From: Mesostigma viride
Lineage: Eukaryota; Streptophyta; Mesostigmatophyceae; Mesostigmatales; Mesostigmataceae
Direction of reading: 5' to 3'
Length of the DNA: 64,000 nt
Assembly: GCA_009746045.1 (NCBI GenBank)
Contig: RPFO01000667.1
Location: forward strand, 1,004,221 to 1,068,220
In this document: piece by piece, positions 53,729-64,000 of the stretch
How positions within the stretch are numbered: the stretch's first letter is position 1
How the letters are laid out: every line of letters begins with the position of its first letter
The notes under the pieces: generated by a model
What the model saw: only the letters and a program-made list of their open reading frames with translations
The model's database searches: none
Told to the model about the DNA's origin: nothing
Translations under genes and position numbers: made by a program

Positions 53729-55290
53729 CGCGTGGGCCACATGCTAGGCTAAGCCTGACTAATCTGCACTACTGGTATATAGTCTGAGGTGGCAGGAGGG
53801 GCCTGCCAGGGCCTGTGGTCAACGTGGATGACCGCCCCCCTCCAGTATACCGGCTTCCCCCTTGCGCTCTGCCGGAGCTGAAGGTAGGTCTTCCATGGCT
53901 CGCGTCGCCGCTGTTGCTGGGCCAGGGTCAAGTCGTCGTCCAGCGTGAAGCGAGTCTCCGAGAGCTTCTTGCGGCATTTAAGAAACGCCACCTTGTCCGC
54001 CATGTACTTAAAGGTGAGGAGCACGGGTGCCGGGCCAGCCTTACCCCGCGCGCGGGGGAGGCGGACAGCCGACATCCGCAGCTCACCAGTGAGTTGCATG
54101 GGGGCAAAAATGTCGCGCTTGAATGTCGCAAGAAGGCTCGCGGAGGTCTCACCTGCCGGCTGGTCGAAGTGCTTGACGATGACATTGTGGCTGCGCTGGG
54201 TGATGTCGGCCTCCTCGCGAAGGTCGAGGGCAAGCTTGTTGCTTGAGTTGTGCCGCGATGGTGGAGGTGGTGGAGGTGGTGTGATGCTTAAGCAAGTCCG
54301 CCCAGGACCGTGGTGGGTGCATCACCGGCCGGGCCAGCAGGTGCCGGCTGGGCGGCGATGTCCTTCACTGCCTGGGCGGTGAGGCCGGTGGTGTCATGCA
54401 AGCACTCAAGGGCGGTGGCGGTGGCTTGAAGGCGTTGGTCGAGGTCGAGGAGCTGGGCTTTGATGTCGGCAGTGGAGGCAGAAATGGCAGTGGAGGTGGA
54501 GTCGGCGGTGGTGGAGAGGTGAGGAAGTTCAGTAGCCAGCGTGCCCCCCATTGCTGCCACATCGGCGGCAAGGGGGGTCACGTGCTGCTGAAAGGCTTCC
54601 GTAAGGATGGAACGAAGGGTGGGGGCGGAGATGGATGGAGCCCAGATCTCGCCGTCAGAGCGCTGGAGAAGGGAGTTGAGGATGGCATGCTGGAGGCGGG
54701 GGCGGGGGGATGCGAAAACCATGCTGACGTTGTGCCAGCGGCGGCCGTCGGTGCAGAGGAGGCGATTGGTACGTGTCGTGGAGATGGAGGCACAGGTCGT
54801 AAAGCGAGGCGTAGCCCCCGTAGAAGATGCAGTGCATAGCATCGGACGGAGACATGTTGGTCCAGTCGTGATCATTGACCTGGAAAGGTTGGGGCCGAAA
54901 GCGCGGTTCCGAGGGGCGTGAAGACCCTCCTGTTTTGTCGGCTGAGCGGGTGCGTTTAGGGTCAGGCGATGCAGTGAGCCCGGGAGGGTTCGGGGCGACC
55001 ACCAGTGCTCGACTAGTGTCACCGCTGCCTGCCGGATCTGAGGGCAAAGCTGCAGCCTGAGCTGCCGCATTTTCATGGCCAAGCGCATCCGCTAAACTGC
55101 GTTGCGTCGAGGAGCGTTTGCTCGTCATATATTGCGTTTTAGATTCGGAAAATTATATCAGCATGTGCGTCTTAGAAAGATGAAGCGATAGTGATATTCA
55201 CGGCTGAATTCGGTGCTCAAACGTGAAAGTTATGAGCTCCACCGTCAGCCATGGCTACCTCGTGGCTCGTGGCTCGTCCCACGCGCATGT
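53709..55290 (-). mobile_element. ORF1-only LINE derivative, minus strand (H2)
   Basis: A 5' leader (55290 to 55129) carries CGAGCCACGAG. ORF1 runs from ATG at 55128 (MTSKRSSTQRSLADALGHEN) down to 53749 with at least two frameshifts. It shares the ATTA tail at 53709-53728 with H3, tail to tail. The C-terminal part reads VRLPRARGKAGPAPVLLTF and FTLDDDLTLAQQQRRRE. Nearly identical to H3 over about 750 bp but inverted, which creates a long potential hairpin. Confidence 0.8.
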
Positions 55291-55496
55291 GCGCCCATAA
55301 TACCTGATGCCCATAAAACCAACTGAGATATGTTACAATTTAATTTTAATGCTACTATAATACGAGTCGTAAAAAAACGATTCGTAATCTTTACGCCTCG
55401 TATAGAAGCTCAATTACAGCATAGTTCCCGTACATAGCAGAGTCGTAAAAAAGACAAGTCGTACTAACTTATAGTCTTATACGAGTCGTTATTTCA
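55291..55496. repeat. ACGAGTCGTAAAAA-type palindromic segment
   Basis: TACGAGTCGTAAAAAAACGA at 55362, GAGTCGTAAAAAAGACAAGT at 55440 and ATACGAGTCGTTATTT at 55478 are variants of one palindromic word. Possibly a small MITE of about 130 bp; its ends are not defined. Confidence 0.45.
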
Positions 55497-55700
55497 TCGT
55501 CTAGTGTTTTGCTGTGCCAGGGTCAAGTCGTCGTCCAGCGTGTAGGGGGTCCCCACGAGCCGCTTGTACGTGACTTTTGAGATACAGCAGCTTGTCCGCC
55601 ATGTATTCAAAGGTGAGGAGCAGCAGGGGCGGTCCAGCCTTACCCCGCGAGCCATGCATGGGGGAAGGCGGGTAGCCTCCAGCCATAACACCAATGAGGG
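55497..55700 (-). pseudogene. ORF1 fragment
   Basis: On the minus strand, broken pieces of the ORF1 C-terminal domain: GSRGKAGPPLLLLTFEYMAD then YTLDDDLTLAQQ in another frame. A relic of the same family. Confidence 0.7.
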
Positions 55701-56207
55701 CGATGGGGGCAAGGATTTCAACACCAAGGAATCAACACCGATCCAGTCCATAAATAAGGGAGTTGTTTTGACAATTCGGTGGGAACCTCTATGAATAGTA
55801 GCATGTCCACGCACGTGGACAACCCACATTGTTACCGGGAGCCTGGTATACAAAATTGGGCACTGGAATGGCGCTAGCTTTCAATAGACAGCAGCGGTGA
55901 CAGGCCCGTGCAGAAAAACCCACAGCACCTTAGCAACAAACATATCGCATTGACACATCTGACATGTCGAAAATTATCACTAACCGCGGGCTAGTGCCCG
56001 TTGCCAGGTGCCAAATTGCCACTTGTACGGCATGTCATCCACGTATATACATTCCCAGCTAGAATGATCTCATTCCTACTATTCCATCCCACTGAGGACG
56101 ATTTGAGAAAACTAATCTATGCTCACGTGACGCATCCTACACGCAGATTGATTATTAGTTACTTCATACATTCCCTGACTGGTGGGGCTGGACATGCTGC
56201 TCAAGAC
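55701..56207 (+). mobile_element. LINE 3' end relic within gene-free DNA
   Basis: 56085-56140 carries TCCCACTGAGGA and GCTCACGTGACGCA, matching the LINE-1 3' end. The rest (55701-56030) shows no gene or clear repeat. Confidence 0.5.
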
Positions 56208-59200
56208 TTAAGCACCGGGTATGCAGCTGTCGCTTTGTTCGTCACAAACCTCCCCATACTGACACAATAAAAGGTCCGGCTCGCTAACACACGCGCCATC
56301 ACGACACTTGTCCAGGGAGCAAAACTGGCCATCGTTACAGTCAGCATTAGAAGAACACTGGGCGGAGCCTGCACAGATGTCAGCATGAGAGGAACACGTG
56401 GCGGAGCACCGATGTCAGTGTTAGAGGACCACTGGGCGGAGCCTGCACGGATGGCCAATGCCAGTGGTGTGAAGCGGTACACCGCAGGTATGGGAGGCTT
56501 CAACCAGCAGCCATACGTGACTCAGCAGAGCCTGCATGGGGTGACTGTTGGTACAAATCATTTTTTTTGTAGCCCGCTCAAGCTACTTCAGAAATGATCA
56601 TGGCAGGAGCGGTGCATGGCTGAACAGCATGCATCAGAGCTGTGAGCTTTGGGCGTGCCAGTATCATTGGCAGGTCTGTGCATGATGCTGGCTCAATTTG
56701 CAAACTACTCTTTCAGGTGGCATAAGGCGATAGCCCAGTGGTTGTGCAACCAAAGTCGCTATCCCTTTTCCTTTTCATGACAGCCGGTCAAAACATTCGT
56801 CTAACATTCAATACTGGACCATGGTGTGCATGATAGCACACTGATGGGTACATTCACACTTCACTACCAGCCTGTTATAATAATATAGCACATTATTAAA
56901 TCCATAATGCCTACCTCTGAACGTGCATGAATTTAGTAGAAAAGTTCAGGAACTCATACAGCAGAATCTCTTATACAGAACTCTTGGCAAAGGCAATGAT
57001 AACTAGTTCACACAACTCTAGCCACCCGCGCCACCCCGCTTACCCTTGCAGCTGGGAAAGTGAACGGCCCCGATGTACGTGGCCGAGCGCGACGCCCTGG
57101 TCTCCCAGGGACCCACGAAATAGAAGCTGCAGCCGTCCATCGGGTCCACCGCCATGCTGCTCTGGCCGCCAAACGAGGAGGTGGCGGACGCCGCCGTGCC
57201 GGCGATTAGAAGCGTCTCGGGACTCGGCATGCTGCCAGGTGGCGCAAACGCGACCCTACCGGTATAGTACAGGCTGGGGTAAACGTTCCTGCTGGAATCC
57301 GCCACGGAGTAGCCGAGGGCAACGTTCCCTTCTCCGTCCAACGCGGCGTGGGGGAGCCAGCGGTGCGCCCCGTCGTAGGGGAGGACCCCGTCCTGGGACC
57401 TCTCCCAGGGGCCCGCAATGCCTGACGTCGGGTCGACCGATCGGCGCAGCTCCACCCACATGATGCCGGCCTGCGAGGTTGACCAGTGCGCATGAGGAAA
57501 AGAACAGCACCTGCCAGTGAGTTGCTATGAGGAGATAAGAGTACTCTCACCATTTCTATTTGCTAATCCTGCGAACAAGTGGGTGAGTGGTGACAATGCT
57601 GCTATGCGAGCTCTATAGTAGTATGAGGAGGAAACCGTAGAGGGGGGTTGTGGAGGACCCTAGCTAATGCACGACGACTTGGTCAGCTTTATTGGATGGA
57701 CCACTGTGGGCTGGAACAGATATCAAGATATGCCGAGGTATGGGGGTTAGATTACTATATGTGCCACTGTATACACAATAATAGTAATACAGTATAACTG
57801 TATTAGATATCAAGATAGATCATCCGCAACCCAAGGAGACAGTATATCACGCCTGGGTGCAGCCTGATAGTAGATCTCTGTCAGTATGTCGGTACATCCT
57901 TGAAGGCACAACAGATTGGGTAGAGGTTCATTAACATTCCTGCATGCTAGTGCAATCATCCGAATTCTCGTAACTTTATTCATTTCATTAGAGACAATTC
58001 GATTGATGCACTTCGTAGCAGCACTGTTTACATCATTAATGGGCACTTGGCAACAAATAGGAGCGTTAGCACCCACGTTGTTTACAGTTCCTGTGCACAC
58101 TTGGGCATGCTCAATAAAAATTGGGATCAAGGTGCCACAACCAGGGGCACTCACATTCACGCTCACATGGGCATTACATTAGTGCTCTCAGGGGCACTTA
58201 CATGCTCTGAGAGACATATACGTTAGCGGCTCAGCATATGGTCCCTGCCTCCCTGGAGAGGTTCCTAGTGCGTTGACGATTCTTCAGGAGCAAGGTCTGG
58301 CCCAAGAAATCACAGAGCCGCTCAGAAATCACGGAGCCGCTCAGCATTGTGATCACGCACCTTCTAGTAGTATGAGTGACAGGACTAACCATAGGACTAC
58401 GCGCGGCCATCTACGTGAGTGCAAGTTCCGTAGGTGACACTGACCACTATGAGTCGGTGTGCAAGAATAGGCCTCGTGTTGGACAGCACGATGCCCACAA
58501 GGGGATGCTTTGTCTGCTGCAAGACATCTCGATCAGTGTCTTAGGGGCGACTCTTCCCGTGGCAAGAAGCGCAAGCAGCAGAAAAAATGAAAAAAACTCT
58601 CTGTTTATTTTTAACCCTGCGTGGCAGTGAAGGCCTTCCAGGGGTTCATCAACATCCCTACGGATGTCATTTGGGTTAACCCGTTAAATAAACAGAGAGT
58701 TTTTTTCATTTTTTCTGCTGCTTGCGCTTCTTGCCTCGGGAAGAGTGGCCCCTAAGACACTGATCGAGATGTCTTGCAGCAGACAAAGCATCCCCTTGTG
58801 GGCATCCTGCTGTCCAACACGAGGCCTGTTTAGATACCACCGAATATCATACATAGTAATAACAGAAAAAAATAGTAGTAAGTATGTAAACCATAATCAT
58901 TCTCGATAGATACATACATATATGCCACTGTTCCAGCCAGAGGGGTACGTCGTCATGCCGCTGCCTGTGCCTGTTCAGTGATCCGCTTGATGAAAAACAA
59001 ACTGCTAGATAAGATCGAGTAAAACGATGCCACCCTATCGTAAAATGTCACCAGATAGGAAATAGAAATTTCGAATAGGAATGTCAGATAGAAACATTGC
59101 CTGGATAGTGATGTCGCCGCAACGTGGGCACATACGCCAAGATAACCCAGACCTCTTTTCTCACAACATAGTTCAAGCACCTCCATTGGGCACATCCATA

Positions 59201-60209
59201 GTCATTCAATGATGGCCCCCATCACTCACCGTGTTGTTGCCCGAGTTGACGGTGAATGTCGCCAGCAGCGAATCGTGGCCGTCCGCAAAACTCCGAAACG
59301 ACGCCTTGCCTGTCAGCCCCCGATGGTACGGCGCCAACACCACCGTCGACCCTGGCTGTGCAACGCAGGGCGTGTCCTGCAGGCCCGCATCCCCGCATAC
59401 GCCAGCAGAAAACTCGGACACGCTCACCAGGGCCTCCAGGCCGAAATCGGCCGCCGCTGGGGTGTCAAACGAGGGGCAGAGGCGCCACACCTCCACGAAA
59501 TCATTGCGGGGATTCGTGGACGCGCCGGAGGGAACCGCCAGCTCATCGTCGATCGGCCGAAGGAAGTACCCGCACGCGCTGCCCACCCTGGGCCGCCCCG
59601 CCAGGTGGGCCGGCATCAGCCCGCGCAGCACCGCGCCCGTGTGCGCCGGCACTAGCACATGCACCGTGGGGCGCAGGGACCCGCCTGTTAGCATCCGCGC
59701 GCGGTCCAGCGCGTACACCGCGGGCGGGTCCTCGCCTGTCCCAACATAGAACGCGTCCGGCAGCGACGCGAACGCCAGGGCGTCCCCAGGGTCCCCCCCA
59801 GGGAGCGCGACCGCGACACCCCGGTAGAGCAGCCCGTAGGGGATGCCTGTGAGGGAAACGATCAGGCACAGGTAGTGGCTGGGCGTACTACCGCCGCTGC
59901 CGCCCGTGGCATTGCGCGCGTATTCCATGATCAGCCAGCGGTCGGCCAGGTGGTCATAGGTGGCGTGGGGGGCACCCTGGAAGGGGCCCGTCCGGCAGAT
60001 GGTGTTGGAGCGGTGGAACTGGGTCAAGAAGGACTGCTTGACCTGCAGCCAGGGCTGCTTGGTGTAGACGCGGTACAATGATTTCCCGAACAGACTGCGG
60101 ACGATGGTGATGACGTTGTTGGGCCCTATGGCGGCGGCGGGGGAAGGGGGAACGCCGCCAAAGCCTCTTTCGGAGTAGCGCAGCATGGGGGGGGCCAGGA
60201 AGCCGCCCG
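56208..60209 (-). CDS. Secreted probable beta-propeller protein with Cys-rich C-terminus
   Basis: Three minus-strand exons with fitting GT-AG junctions: 60209-59230, 57470-57044, 56368-56208; 521 residues from the first exon to TAA. Exon A has AAIGPNNVITIVRSLFG, YDHLADRWLIMEYA, LPDAFYVGTGEDPPAVYALD and a DFVEVWRL strand. Exon B has MWVELRRS, PYDGAHRWLPHAALDGEGNV, ALGYSV, YPSLYYTGR and SMAVDPMDGCSFYF. These blade-like motifs match a family of secreted bacterial and algal proteins of unknown function, probably propeller-fold. Exon C encodes CSSNADCNDGQFCSLDKC and RDGACV...CDEQSDSC, a small disulfide-rich domain. The 5' end is open: the acceptor at 60210 needs one base from an upstream exon. The Cys-module exon ending at 60902 offers two, so joining them requires another exon or a one-base change in the C8 run at 60185-60192. 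Confidence 0.8.
56430..56560 (-). repeat. Copies of the exon C acceptor and start
   Basis: True junction (minus): TGTGCAG/GCTCCGCCCAGTGTTC at 56375-56353. Echoes: CGTGCAG/GCTCCGCCCAGTGGTCC at about 56447, with downstream AACACTGACAT resembling AATGCTGACTG, and CATGCAG/GCTCTGCTGAGTCA at about 56540. Both keep an AG acceptor. Confidence 0.85.
57480..58460. other. Intron between exons A and B, distal part
   Basis: No gene recognised. Minus- and plus-strand frames near 57810-58182 lack known motifs. ACAGAGCCGCTCAGAAATCA is tandemly duplicated at about 58313. Confidence 0.4.
58468..58832. mobile_element. Fold-back element, arms about 140 bp
   Basis: 58470-58607 and 58692-58830 are near-perfect inverted repeats (outer ends AGGCCTCGTGTTGGACAGCA and its complement; inner part with CTCTGTTTATTT) separated by an 85-bp loop. 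It looks like a fold-back or MITE insertion in the intron. No clear target duplication was seen. Confidence 0.85.
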
Positions 60210-60901
60210 CTGGGAGAGGGGCGGCCGGTGCATGTTATCAGGAGGAAGAAAGTGAGGGACATTTGCAGAGGAAGTTAGACAGGCTATCAACTCAAAGAGG
60301 TTGTTAACCCCAACATCCCAAACAATCTAACACAGGGCGCCCCATGCATATGCAATGATTGCTAAGTGGAAGCTAAGGGCATTCAAATTGAAGGATGGGT
60401 GTCAACTCCAACAGTCAAGGCCCGCTGCTTCTAGGAAAGGGGCGGGCATTGTTGTACAACTGCGAGGGTGACCCCAGGGGGAGATTGTGAAAGTGTAGCC
60501 AAGCATTGCCTGCTGACCATAGCACAAAATTTCTAAGGCAAGAACCTCAGAGCCGTACATTTCCACAGACAGAGCGAGGGTCATGGAGACTGATATTTCG
60601 CAAAACAATTTCGCAAAACACATTCGTGTGATAAAATTGATTGGCAGGCACAACCATGCTGTGCCCGGCCCGCACATGCGTGTTTATCTGCCAGGCGCCA
60701 CATTCCAACAAACTAAGCATGCATAAAATCAGCTGTGATAAGAGCCCCTCCCCCCATAAAAGAGTCAACTGTGTTTCAGCAGCAGAGAAGACGACTTTAG
60801 CATGCGGCAGAATCGCTGTACAGAGGCAGCTATTGTATGACTGCGGCAACAATGCAGAAATGCCAGCAGAGTAAGAACGCTAGACAGGGTGCCATGCGTA
60901 C

Positions 60902-63780
60902 CTGCAGGAGGGGGCGGCCATGGTGATGGTGGCGGCGGCGGCGGTGGTGGTGGGTGGTGGTGGTGGTGGTGGTGGTGGTGGTGGTGGTGGTGGTGGTGGT
61001 GGTGGTGGTGGTGGTGGTGGTAGAGGTGGTCGTGGCGAAGGAGGCGGTGGGGGCGATGGTGGGGGAGGCATCGCTGGTGGCGAGGAAACGCACTTGCCAG
61101 AGCATGAGCAAGTTGGCAGCGAGAGGGGAGTGATGCGCTGCACAAGGACGTCCCATTCGGCCGTCAAGTTGCACTGCGCATAGCCCTGGAGGTATTGAGG
61201 GGAATCCAGGGAACAGCCCGCCAGGAAGGTAGTGTCGCAACCCGACAGTTGAACCAGCTGGTCATCATATGTTCCTCTGCCGTTATCCGAAAGCGTGTTG
61301 AACATGATAATCTGCTCTCGGTAGCAGGCACATTTGTCGACCAGCGATGCGCTGGGCTTGGGGCAGCGGGTAGTTTGGTCAAAGGCCTGGTAACAAGCGA
61401 CGAAGCCCACTTCTGAAATCGCATGAAAGACATCATCGGCAAGCTTGGTCTCCCATGCCTGGCAGGTAGTCCGGTTCGGGCAGACTAGCGGGGCCGCAGC
61501 GAGTGAAGGCGGGGGCGGGGGCGGGGACGGGCATCGGTTACCACAGGTGCAGTTTGTAAGAGGGTTGGCAGTTATGCCTGCACAGTTGAATCCCATGTGG
61601 CCGTCAGATTGCGCTGCGCGTAGCCTTGAGCGTATTGAGGAGAATCCCATGAGCAGCCCACCAGAAACCGAGGGGCGACCCGAAAGTCTCTCCAGTCGTT
61701 GACAATCTGGCTCCGTTTCTCAAATTCACAATTTCTCAGAGACGGGGGCTGAGATTAATTAAGAGGTAGCTTAAAATTAAATAAGAGGCATGATTCTATC
61801 AAGATATATTACTGGAGGCGAGTTTCTATTGGCGTAAATGTGCAGTATTGTACGACAACATGTCAAGGGTGACGGAAAGTACTGAAGTCGCGGAAGTGTC
61901 GCGGAAAAGTCGTAAAATTCATGAGTACGTCTTGGTTCTTTGCGCCGTTGCTGGACTATTACTAACTCTGAAATTTCAGCAACCGTAGCTTGAGTTACGG
62001 TCCTAGGACGTTAAGCTGCACGAGAAACTCTTTCAAGTTTGCTTCGTAAGACTAGGGTTAGTTCTAAGTGCGTGTCCTTTGGTCGATCCAAAGGCGACAG
62101 CGAATGCGCGTCGCGTCTTTCATGACAGCTGGATGTTGGATGAAGGGAAGAGGGCGCGAGAGCACAGGCACCACAAGGAAAGCCACTGGCGGTGGTAGGC
62201 AGGTGCGGGGCGATGGCGACAGGGCCACAAAGGCCTTCAGGGATTTTCATACTTCGGTTCGCAAAGTTTCCCACAGTCCTGGTTGAATATATATACACAA
62301 AGTCTGTCTAGCGGGTGAATCTGTCCAATGTGATCAAAAAGAGCGTGATGAAATGAAAGAAAGCTGAGGACAGTGTCAACGGTCAAACTCCTAAGGATAG
62401 TGGTGGACTATGCCAGGGAAGCCTCTATGCAAGGAACACCAATGGTGGTCGCAACATTGGTTTATAATAAAAAACGCGACATTGATTTATAATCTGCCAT
62501 GCTTTAGGAATCTGCCACGGTTTTATTGTCATTTTCATCCAGCATCCTTTTTCAGCCGGCGATCTAATTAGAAGTATGATCGTCTATGGTCTTGATTTCC
62601 TTGTTTCAGCGTTGCCTATGCATCTTGTGTGCAGGCAGAAGGCCATGCAAGGCGAGCTAGACGCGGACGAGGCTTATGCAAGATGAGATGACGCGGTCGA
62701 TGACGAAGGGGGAAACTTTGTACCTCTCCAGTCAGCATTTAGCAAGAAACCGAGCATTTTAAATAGGGAGGGTACAAAGCGCCACAAGATCAATTTTTCT
62801 GGCATGGTTGGGTACCCTAGAAATTGGAAAATTAGAATGGGTTTGACATTTTGTAAGAACATTGTATTGACGAAGAAGAGTAAGGAAACCATAGGAGATA
62901 GATCGAGTATGTTGCATGGATCTCACACATTGTGTCTCAATGCGTACAACTTACCAGAAGTGCAGCCGTGTACTGGTTCAAACATCATGCAAGGATTAAT
63001 CGCGAGCCGAACTTCATTAGGACGCTACCGATCACACACGATGAAGACTGGCCACTTGTCTGTCGACACACCAAATTCCTGCATGCTTTGCAGGAGAGTG
63101 GACTATCAACGTGCCTAAGCTGCCCATAAGAATTTCGTAGAGCCAATTGATTCAGTGGATGTAGTTGCACATGGATCATAGAGTGGTACTATTCAGTACT
63201 CGAGGAAGTCCGATGCCCTGTAACTGTGGATTCGGAAGGTGATGGCGAAACTCCTGCAAGATCGCGACATAATAGACTTACCATGGTGACTGCAGTGATA
63301 CCAAGTCATTGGAGTATGTTCGGTCCATGACTCCGATAGCGGCAAACAAGTAGACCCACTGCCACAGTGCCAGGAAATGGGTGCCATGAGATGATGTCAT
63401 GGTCATGCTGTAATTATAACTTTTTATAAATAAAAAAATGACTTTTCTGATTTATTTTGAGAAACGAGCAATCGAGAAAATAGCACATCGAGCCAGTCGT
63501 TGACAATCTGGCAGTTGGTCGTCATACGTTCTTTTCGTGCCACCACCAAGCGTTAGCGAGTTGAAAATGGACAGCTGTTCTGTGTAGCAGGCGCATTTGT
63601 TGGCCAGCGTTCCACTGTCCTTGGGACAGTGGGCAAATTGGTCAAAGGCTGTTCCACAGGCAAATAAGGCGTCGTTGGATATCAGCGCGAGGATGGCATC
63701 AAAGAGTTCCTGCTCCCATTGTTGGCACGTCATTCGGTTGGGGCAGGTTTGACCGGCGATTAATTGAAGCCCGCCATTGC
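60902..63780 (-). CDS. Cys-rich module protein with polyproline stretch (interrupted)
   Basis: Two copies of a module of about 110 residues. Module 2 (about 61490-61100): CPNRTTCQAWETKLADDVFH, VACYQAFDQTTRCPKP, KCACYREQIIMFNTL, TYDDQL, AGCSLDSPQYLQGYAQCNLT and CSCSGKC. It is followed by about 30 prolines encoded by CCA repeats and a donor at 60902. Module 1 (63745-63500): CPNRMTCQQWEQELFD, ACGTAFDQFAHCPKD, KCACYTEQLSIFNSL and TYDDQL. It is then cut by an insertion and resumes at 61710 with FLVGCSWDSPQYAQGYAQRN in a shifted frame. Polyproline spacers are typical of algal extracellular matrix proteins. Family not recognised. Probably the N-terminal part of the propeller gene, or a decaying neighbour of it. 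Confidence 0.6.
60948..61023. repeat. GGT trinucleotide run encoding polyproline on the minus strand
   Basis: About 24 GGT units. In the minus-strand frame of the Cys-module exon this is CCA-encoded proline, so here a microsatellite contributes coding sequence. Confidence 0.9.
61711..63491. mobile_element. 1.78-kb insertion with 19-bp direct repeats
   Basis: CCAGTCGTTGACAATCTGG occurs at both borders (61692-61710 and 63492-63510) inside module 1. The two ends share an inverted CGTTTCTCAAA (61714 and about 63455). No coding sequence is recognised inside; short frames at 62804-63179 lack motifs. It is either a transposon or a transposon-derived intron: using a GT within the duplicated site and the AG of CCAG next to it would leave the frame open, but the donor would be weak. 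Confidence 0.65.
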
Positions 63781-63811
63781 TAACTTGCATACACATAACG
63801 ACCAGACTGAC

Positions 63812-63910
63812 AACCTGGCACCTGGACGTGAGCGGTGGCGGTGGGGCCCGCGATGAGCGTCAAGGAATGGCACCTGGACGTGACCGGTGGCGGTGGCGTT
63901 TGCGAGTGTA
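63812..63910 (-). repeat. Duplicated segment near the module 1 exon
   Basis: GGCACCTGGACGTGAGCGGT then GGCGGTGG (63819) and GGCACCTGGACGTGACCGGT then GGCGGTGG (63872) form a tandem pair. On the minus strand they give CCACCG followed by GTCACG or CTCACG, possibly an exon end with its donor and a decayed copy. Confidence 0.5.
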
Positions 63911-64000
63911 GTACAGGTTTCTTACATTACTATTTGTGATGCCAAATGGGGTGTGACGAAGTATGTGACTTTTGGTTGATACAGCAAGCATCAGGGGGGG

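Noticed and set aside
56715-56765. tRNA-like A-box TAGCCCAGTGG
   Set aside because: No B-box downstream within tRNA distance; a short local palindrome only.

Overview
The window is nuclear DNA of a eukaryote with a large, repeat-choked genome. Four host genes can be rebuilt from conserved protein segments joined by canonical GT-AG introns whose phases fit. Polyproline runs, a TM-anchored M14 carboxypeptidase, a plant-type TLDc protein and a secreted Cys-rich protein point to a microalga, most likely of the green lineage. I infer this from protein style only and cannot name the species.

Layout. (1) 1378-19752, plus: a TruA/PUSL1-type tRNA pseudouridine synthase of 529 residues in ten exons spread over 18.4 kb. 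Its introns hold minisatellites, a composite repeat element and degraded copies of the exon edges. (2) 19753-27400: retroelement relics, a 1.16-kb TTCA/TTCG tetranucleotide tract and a 390-bp purine tract. (3) 27461-33714, minus: a TLDc-domain protein (five exons found, 3' end not found). (4) 34388-43276, plus: a membrane-anchored zinc carboxypeptidase (M14) of 556 residues in seven exons, head to head with the TLDc gene. (5) 44200-56150: a retroelement graveyard. A LINE reverse transcriptase is split by a TTAA-flanked piggyBac-like element that itself carries a second LINE fragment. Several ORF1-only LINE derivatives follow, two of them in opposite orientation. (6) 56208-63780, minus: a secreted protein with a probable beta-propeller, a C-terminal Cys-rich domain, and upstream Cys-rich modules plus a polyproline run that may belong to the same gene. 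One of these modules is interrupted by a 1.8-kb insertion with a 19-bp target duplication.

The most unusual signal cuts across all four genes. Introns next to many exons contain one to about ten decayed tandem copies of the exon edge together with its splice site, at roughly 40-130 bp spacing. I call these splice-junction echoes. The same happens at the stop codon of the carboxypeptidase gene. This suggests that non-coding DNA here grows by repeated short tandem duplication across exon borders followed by decay, leaving ladders of decoy splice sites.

The four host genes have no obvious shared pathway: tRNA modification (probably organellar), a TLDc protein of stress-protein type, a membrane peptidase, and a secreted or wall protein. 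Most long open frames in the window are frames through tandem repeats, not genes.
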